Assembly: GCA_025403435.1 (NCBI GenBank) | Contig: CM046335.1 | Location: 8,995,187-9,059,186, forward strand | Length of the DNA: 64,000 bases | Source of the DNA: Artocarpus heterophyllus | Lineage: Eukaryota > Streptophyta > Magnoliopsida > Rosales > Moraceae | Direction of reading: 5' to 3' | Shown: piece after piece, positions 57,201 to 64,000 of the stretch | Layout of the letters: each line of letters begins with the position of its first letter | Numbering within the stretch: the stretch's first letter is position 1 | Translations under genes and position numbers: made by a program | Notes under the pieces: model-generated | What the model was told of the DNA's origin: nothing | What the model saw: the letters and a program-made list of their open reading frames with translations, nothing else | Databases searched by the model: none

Positions 57201-59222
57201 ATGTCTAAAAAATTAGGGAGCATTTTTTTTTTACATTTTAAATTGCTCAAGGATCAAAATTGAAAATGTCAGAGTGTTGAGGCTAATAGAATTGACACGG
57301 TCATAAACATACTTTCTTTGTTTAAATACTAGGTTTAGCAGCATAAAGAGACTTGCGGTCAATCTTTTAAATACACCGTCATATTGAAAAATAATCAAGT
57401 CAATTTGACTTATTAAAATTGTTTATTTTATTAACATTACATGACCAAAAAAATGCATTTTTTATTATTATTATTCATATCGATTTGATCGTCATTTAAC
57501 GGCCAGTACATTAACTGCAGGATAAGACCAGGAAACTATAGTTCATTTATAATTGTGTAAGTGCTTATGAAATAAGGCAAATATAAAAGCAGAGTCACTT
57601 TTGGACCCTTTTTGTTCACCTCGTCCTCGTAGGGCTCAACTCTAGTTCTTGCCAACTGATTTATGCACTTCTCTCGTCCTTGAAGGCACGCAATGGATAA
57701 GAATTGGGATTGACGTGCTATTATTATGGACATGTGTTTTGTTCTCTTTTAGTTTCATTGTCTATAATAATTGACGAGTTCCTTACAATTAATTTCAACT
57801 TATATTAATTTTGTTATCATGACGAATAATAGTGGCAATAACATGTGGACAAATGGGTTAGAAGAGCTTAATATTCTTATATATATATCTTTTATCATGA
57901 GCAATTTGGTTCTATATTGAGACTTACTTGAACCCATTTCTCCTTTGGAAGTAATCATTGTAAATAACAATCACTATCCAAGATAGAGCAATACTATGGA
58001 TATATACTAAAATTTTATATTATATATATACATATATATTCAAAATTAACAATATCGTGAGTAACATAATGTGGACGAATTTGGTTTAAAAACTATAGCA
58101 AAAATTCTTAAAGACTTCGCTTTATTTTAGACAATAATAATAACAAGCTAAGAGAATTCTAAGGTCTACTTACATTATTATTCTTCGAAATAAATACATA
58201 AGAATTGATGTGGACATATACCATTGGTACTTTATTTTTTTTTTTTGAAATATATTATTGGTACTTGTGATTTGTCAAAGTGGTTGTTGGGCCTATTATA
58301 CTAATAAACAACTCTAGTCTCTCATTAGAAAGAGGCAGTTAAAAATAAAATAAAAAAAAAGGAAGACAAAAATTATATTCTCGTTTGTTTATGCATTAAG
58401 ATGAATTCTTAATGGTACTAAGCAAGCTTAGCGTAAAGGTACCACGTATAATGTATGTTGTTGTCAGATATGCTTGTTTTGTTTGCCAAAAGGTATTTCT
58501 AGCACAATTTTTCATCTAAAATAATGATCAAGTTGAGCACCACTAGATGGCACTGCTAGCATGTGAAATTTCAACTCTTTTATGTGCTTTTCCTGCTGAC
58601 TGACAACAATGTGCGTTTGTGTCCGTACAGAAGGGTAGAAGGAACAAGGGGAAGTGACCAATAGTCTGTTTTCGCAAACTTTTTTTTTTATTTTGTAAAA
58701 GAAAACTCTGTAAAAAAAAAATGATGGCTCAAACCGTTATCATTTTTGTCAAACAGGAGGGCAGATTCAAATTTGGGCCTCGGAGGCATTCTACCCATTT
58801 GACACAAAGCTCATTAAGCCCATTAAGCTGGCTACCAAGCCCATGAATTCGGGCCACTTTGTGTTGAGCTAATAATGGATGTAATTCTCTTCGGGGAGTA
58901 AATTACCACCTCTTTACTATCACTATTGTATTCTACCATTTATTTTTTCTTCATCTAATTCATACCCTTTCTCATAGTCAAAATGGCCAAAATGCCCTTA
59001 AATGAAAATTACTTGTTTTCTTAACCCTAATCTAAAATACTTGTGATCAATTATGTCTTTATATTCTTTAAAAGTGATATATTACAAACTTTTTCATAGA
59101 AATAATAAAATTGAAAAACAATACAGCATAAGTGATATTTCTCAAATCAACCCCTTTTTTGGAGCCACATTTATGAAGAAAAAAAGTCTATTAATAAGGT
59201 GTTTAAAAGAAGTCTATTAATA
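57201..59222. other. Intergenic DNA, no gene seen
   Basis: AT-rich with short (TA)n tracts near 57877 and 58017-58040. At 59186-59236 a 26-bp unit AAGTCTATTAATAAGGTGTT(T) is present twice in tandem at the edge of the next MITE. Confidence 0.45.
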
Positions 59223-59352
59223 AGGTGTTTAAAAGAGTAGTTTAAACTATAAATAATATAAAATTTTTATATATTACAGTAAAAAATTATAATATAAAAC
59301 TCACATATTACAATCTCAAACTCATGGTTTAAATTACTCTTTCAAACAACCT
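59223..59352. mobile_element. MITE, 130 bp
   Basis: Left end AGGTGTTTAAAAGAGTAGTT and right end AATTACTCTTTCAAACAACCT are reverse complements with few changes. The interior has ATAAAATTTTTATATATTAC and TATAATATAAAACTCACAT, like the other short members. Confidence 0.7.
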
Positions 59353-60300
59353 AGAAGGCCATTAAGCTGAACATCTAGCTACCAAGTCCTGATGTGTGGG
59401 CCACAATTATTGTTGGGCTTTTAACAGGGTCTTGTGATTGTGATGTCTGGTGTGGAGCCATCATCGGTCAAGAAACAAACACTACACTAATTAAAGCCGA
59501 AAAAGTTAAGGAAAAAAAATAAAAAAAAGCGATGACGTTGAAGGAACTGGAATTGCTAGGCAATGCATATTTGGTTAACCAACAAATTTAGGGGGAAAAA
59601 AAAAAAAAAAAAGACAACCATATGAGTCTATATCTTGTATCTACGGCCACCAACTTAAGAAAAGACAACTTACAAAACTTATGAAAAGCCATATAAATGA
59701 ATCACTGTTTGCTTGTTCTAAAACTGAGACACCACAATTGCAGTAGATAATACCCACTTCTTGGATAGAATAAATATTGTAGTTCGACTGTATGTTGCCA
59801 CTATCATGGTATTTTATTGGTCACGGAAAACGCCAATAAACAAGTTGTGAGTTATATATATATATATATATATATATTTCAAAGGAATTATCCACATCAC
59901 TAAAATGAACGAATATTTAAAATTGGCCAAAAATCAAATTTATTTATTTATTTATTTTATATAGTTCTTGTGAACACAATATTTTAGTGGTGAAAAACAA
60001 TTAAAACTAAAAATATTAATTTAAAAATTATAATATATAAAAGTTTTATACCCGTTTGTAGGTTATAAAGGACGCATCAAACAAAGACTTTAACAACACG
60101 TTAACCTAAAACAAATAATTGAGTTAACTTTTGCCCGAATAAGGATCCAATAATGTAATTTGTGCAGAGTCGTTTATTTTGTGCGAAAATGAAGTTTTCG
60201 AGAGTGGAAGAAATAGTTTTCCCATCCAACAAAAAAAGAAAAGAAAAGAAAAGAAAAGAAATATTCAGATTTTTTTTTGAAAAAAGAAAAGCAAAAAAAA
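59353..60300. promoter_or_regulatory. Upstream region of GPAT9
   Basis: AT-rich. (TA)n at 59846-59876, (TTTA)n near 59940-59956 and (AAAAG)n at 60236-60262. The promoter of GPAT9 should lie in its right half; I cannot place a TATA box with confidence. Confidence 0.4.
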
Positions 60301-60531
60301 TAGAAAAATCTTTAAATGCCTTGGAGAGAAACTAGAAAACAGATGGGACGGTGGCCAACTGGCTGCTTTGGGTTGTGTGCCGAAGTGACTGAAAACAGGA
60401 AGACGGTGTGGCGCGAAGGCGGCGGCGGCGGCGACGGCGACAGCGACAGAAAGCCTCCAAAGAAACCATCGAAACCTCGGCGTAAACGAATCCAATTCGC
60501 AGAGGAAGAAGACGACGAAGAAGCTTTGAAG
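60301..60531 (+). promoter_or_regulatory. GPAT9 5' leader with in-frame upstream ATG
   Basis: An ATG at 60316 is in frame with the GPAT9 start and no stop intervenes, so a 72-residue extension is theoretically open. Its Gly/Arg/Lys-rich text, partly from a GGC repeat at 60418-60441, is unlike the family N-terminus, so I treat it as leader. Confidence 0.5.
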
Positions 60532-63500
60532 ATGAGTTCTACAGGGGCGCTTGAACCCTCGAGCTCTGAATTGGACCTGGATCGCCCAAACATCGAGGAT
60601 TATCTTCCTTCTGGATCTTCAATCCAACAAGAACTTGACGGCAAGCTTCGCCTGTAATCTTCCCCCCTCGGATTGTTTTTTCTTGCATGTTCTTTTTCGT
60701 TTGTTTCCCGAGAAAATATTTTCATTTCTTACTCCGATTGGATTTTCCTTTTTCGCAGTCGCGATTTGCTCGATATTTCGCCGACCTTGACCGAGGCCGC
60801 TGGCGCCATTGTTGATGTGAGTCGTCTTTCGCTTCTAATTCAATTTTGGTTGATTAATGGCCATGAATTTAAGGCGTAGTAAAGAGAGGAGAAATTTCTT
60901 CATCGGAAATGGAGTAATTGAAATATATGCATGGCGAATTTTGGATGTACAGGATTCGTTCACGCGATGCTTTAAGTCGAATTCGCTGGAGCCTTGGAAC
61001 TGGAATATGTATTTGTTTCCTCTGTGGTGTTTCGGAGTCGTGTTTCGTTATCTCGTTCTTTTTCCTTTGAGGTCAGAAATTCAAAGATTTTTTTATGCTT
61101 TCCTAGTACCATACAATAATTTATATGCGTTGTTTCTGCATAAATTTTTACCATTTTGAGCTTCTGATTAGACTTGCAGAGTTCTTGTGTTGTTGTCATA
61201 GTTCTCCATGCTTATGACTTTGATTTTTGTGGAATCTTTTTGGAAACAAATGTCATATTCTGCATATCTATAAATGGATTCTGTGTTGCTTTTGTCAACT
61301 ATATCATGTTTTGTGAAATGACTGTGCAGGGTAATAGTCTTGACACTAGGATGGATTATTATCCTGTCTTCATACATTCCCGTGCACTTTCTACTGAAAG
61401 GGCATGAGAAGTTAAGGAGAAAGTTGGAGGTGTGAATTTGGATTTTATGAAATTTTTTCTTTTTGATTTGTGCCAATAAGATTTAGCTTTTCTCATTGCG
61501 GCTATTTCTCGACAGAGGTATTTGGTGGAGTTAATTTGCAGCTTCTTTGTTGCGTCTTGGACTGGGGTGGTCAAGTATCATGGGCCACGGCCTAGCATGC
61601 GGCCTAATCAGGTACTTCGGGCTAAAACATTCTTTTAGGGACAAGTTGATGGTTATGTATTTGTATATTCAGTCGTGCTTTGTATGGAATGCTTCATCTT
61701 GAACTTCCCTTACATCCATTTGAGCAGGTTTTTGTGGCTAATCATACATCTATGATTGATTTCATCATCTTAGAACAGATGACTCCATTTTCAGTCATCA
61801 TGCAAAAGCATGCTGGATGGGTCGGTAAGTGTTATTACCAAATACAAATATACTAATTTTGATTAAACATAAGTTCTTGAATTTAGGGTTCTGGTAGTTT
61901 TTCATAACTAATAAGTGGCTTCCGTGTTGTACAAACTTGTGTTGATTTTTATGGCTAAATTGGGATGGCGTAAGTATTAAACGAATCAAATTGATGACTG
62001 TTTCTATATAATTACAAGAAAGCTTTTCTTTTTTTTCTTGGTTGGTGGAAATGTTTTGACTGGGTTTAAATCACTATGCTCGCATGCATGTCAGTTGTGG
62101 AAATGGAAAAAAAGAGTCTTCTTGACTGTGTTTTGAGTGTTTTTGTTTATTTTACCTACAAGTTAAAATTTATCGTAATTTCTTTGTTGTTCTTCTCAAT
62201 GTTGATAGCTTTGAATACAGAAGCTTCACATTTTCCTTTTGTCAAATATTAACCTGATTCATTTTTTTTTTTCTCTCTCTTTGTACTCTTCTTGTAAAGG
62301 ACTATTGCAAAGCACTATTTTGGAGAGCGTAGGCTGTATTTGGTTCAATCGCACAGAGTCTAAGGATCGAGAAATTGTGGCAAGGAAGTAAGTTTAAAGT
62401 GCTTATATTACTTTTATCCCTGCATGTCCATGCTGAAGCAAGTATAGTACAAAGTGTATATATATGCTTTCCTTGCAACACTATTCTTGTTATAGTAATA
62501 TAAACTTGTACTTTTTTCAGATTAAGGGACCACGTGCAGGGAGCTGATAATCCTCTTCTTATATTTCCAGAAGGAACTTGTGTAAATAACCATTATTCTG
62601 TTATGTTTAAGAAGGTAATTATATCTTATTCTGACTGTCAAAATTTTTATTGGTTTTGAAAAGAAAAATTTTGACTTTGGGGTTGAAGATGCCGAACTCA
62701 AAGTCAATGGGTACTTGGTAGTGTCAAGCTCTCTGACAATTTAATTTGTTTATGCTTTTTAGGGTGCATTTGAGCTTGGATGTTCAGTTTGCCCAATTGC
62801 GATCAAGTACAACAAAATCTTCGTTGATGCTTTTTGGAATAGCAGAAAGTAAGGAGCTTATTATGGCCTATTGATCTTTGATGTGTCTGCTAAAAGTTGT
62901 GCATTTTCTGAAAAAAATGATACCTTTTTTCAAACAATCAATTTTTCTAGGGTATCAAACATTCTATTTAAGGGTAATGCAATTACTGCTTTGTGAGGAT
63001 GTTACTAAATACAGAAACACACGCCTACGTATGAAAAAGGCTTTTATGTAACATTCCTTCGTTGCAGGCAGTCCTTCACAAAGCATCTACTGCAGCTTAT
63101 GACATCTTGGGCTGTAGTTTGTGACGTGTGGTATTTGCAGCCGCAAAATCTGAAGCCGGGGGAGACCCCCATCAACTTTGCAGAGAGGTAAATAACATTT
63201 CTGAAATTTACAAGAAACTTGTGCTTAGAACATCAAAGGAAGGGCACCCATCAGCTTTTTAAGAATATTCAAAGTTAAAAGATTTCTTTTCTTTTCTTTT
63301 CTTTTTTCTTTTTATTCTATGATTATGCAGGGTAAGGGACATTATTTCTGCTCGCGCGGGTCTAAAGAAGGTTCCTTGGGATGGATATTTGAAGCACTCT
63401 CGCCCTAGTCCAAAGCACAGAGAACGGAAGTAAATCATATATACTTTTCATTCAGATAATAAGGTGTCAAAACCAATAGTTCGTTACATTCTGCGTAGTC

Positions 63501-63589
63501 AGTTTGCACTGATGCCTCTTATTCCTCATTTTGTCTGCAGGCAACAAAGCTTTGCGGAGTCAGTGCTACGGCTGCTGGATGAAAAGTGA
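60532..63589 (+). CDS. GPAT9: GPAT9, ER glycerol-3-phosphate acyltransferase (375 aa)
   Basis: Catalyses sn-1 acylation of glycerol-3-phosphate, the first step of ER membrane-lipid and triacylglycerol synthesis. Twelve exons: 60532-60653, 60759-60816, 60953-61071, 61330-61429, 61516-61611, 61728-61824, 62300-62387, 62521-62614, 62763-62848, 63068-63187, 63331-63429 and 63541-63589, all GT-AG, summing to 375 codons plus stop; Arabidopsis GPAT9 is about the same length. The N-terminus MSSTGALEPSSSELDLD and PNIEDYLPSGSSI is family-typical. Two hydrophobic segments lie at about 79-122. The acyltransferase motif I (NHTSMID) is at 170-176 with His171 and Asp176; FNRTESKDRE follows; motif III (FPEGTC) is at 242-247; PIAIKYNKIFVDAFWNSRK and VPWDGYLKHSRPSP follow. 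The C-terminal AESVLRLLDEK is lysine-ended like its relatives. All key residues are present, so the gene looks functional. The start is chosen by family alignment although the frame is open further upstream. Confidence 0.97.
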
Positions 63590-64000
63590 TGTGACTATTA
63601 TGTTGGTGTGTTGTGTTTTTGTGTTGCTTGATTGTGTATCTACGGAATTAAACTTGGCGTTCCCTCTATTTTAGCTTCATTCCATTTATTTATTTATTTT
63701 TCTTTCAGTTTACTCTTTGGGGGTCTGGGCGTGATCTGAAGGGAAGCATACTTGAGATGGTCGGTTTAGTATTGAGTACGATAAAGCTAATAATGGCATG
63801 CTTTTTTGGTTTTTTTAGTTTTCCTTTGAAAAGTGAATAACTTTTGTCTTGCAATGATCTAGTAGATGCGTGATTTCATTTTTGGGCAATTCTATTTAAT
63901 CCCATAGGGTTATAATCTTAGTACCAATGTATTACATATTAGCTTGGGGTTCACTGGTTTGTGAATAATATAACATTATGGTAATGAAAAGGATTTTTTT
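63590..64000 (+). other. GPAT9 3' UTR and downstream DNA
   Basis: T-rich text follows the stop codon, with TTTATTTATTTATTTT at about 63685. No new gene starts before the window ends. Confidence 0.5.

Overview
This window is nuclear DNA of a eudicot plant. The genes carry many GT-AG introns, the intergenic DNA is AT-rich and full of simple repeats, plant-type LTR, non-LTR and miniature inverted-repeat elements are common, and the conserved genes are closest to plant families (HCF244, GPAT9, DUF630/DUF632, plant O-fucosyltransferase). The species cannot be fixed from the sequence alone.

Layout. 1-7.7 kb is gene-free: a Ty3/gypsy-type LTR remnant with its own tandem repeats (0.8-1.8 kb), a retrotransposon-like non-coding stretch (2.8-4 kb) and the 3' end of a LINE (zinc-knuckle and RNase H domains, AATAAA, poly-A; 4.9-6 kb). 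7.7-11.9 kb (minus strand) is a four-exon DUF630/DUF632 gene of the NRG2-like class (829 aa). 12.5-43.2 kb is one long repeat-rich block. It holds a 438-bp tandem duplication (15.6-16.5 kb), a 2.16-kb solo LTR with a perfect 5-bp target duplication nested in another repeat (18.9-21.1 kb), a decayed 4.8-kb Ty1/copia element with both LTRs (26.7-31.5 kb) whose right-hand junction was later duplicated in tandem, a second gypsy-like LTR remnant (38.9-39.5 kb) and many MITEs.

43.3-46.3 kb (minus) is HCF244, the chloroplast photosystem II assembly/psbA translation factor, in eight exons. It has a one-base insertion in exon 6 that breaks the conserved frame. 46.4-50.3 kb is a repeat spacer with a 350-bp tandem duplication and a Tourist-like MITE. 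50.3-54.4 kb (minus) is a ten-exon plant O-fucosyltransferase-family gene encoding a Golgi type II membrane protein. 54.4-60.3 kb is a second spacer with MITEs. 60.5-63.6 kb (plus) is GPAT9, the ER glycerol-3-phosphate acyltransferase, in twelve exons encoding 375 aa.

The four genes do not form a functional cluster: they act in nitrate/leaf signalling (by family), photosystem II assembly, glycan synthesis and glycerolipid synthesis. I see no new multi-gene system. The points most worth following are the HCF244 frameshift, the post-insertion duplication of the copia/flank junction, the palindromic GTTCGG minisatellite inside the solo LTR, and a dispersed family of short inverted-repeat elements sharing a TATAAAGC...ATATGTTATA-like core. 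I recognised no tRNA, rRNA, organellar insertion or CRISPR array, but I could not run covariance or homology searches.
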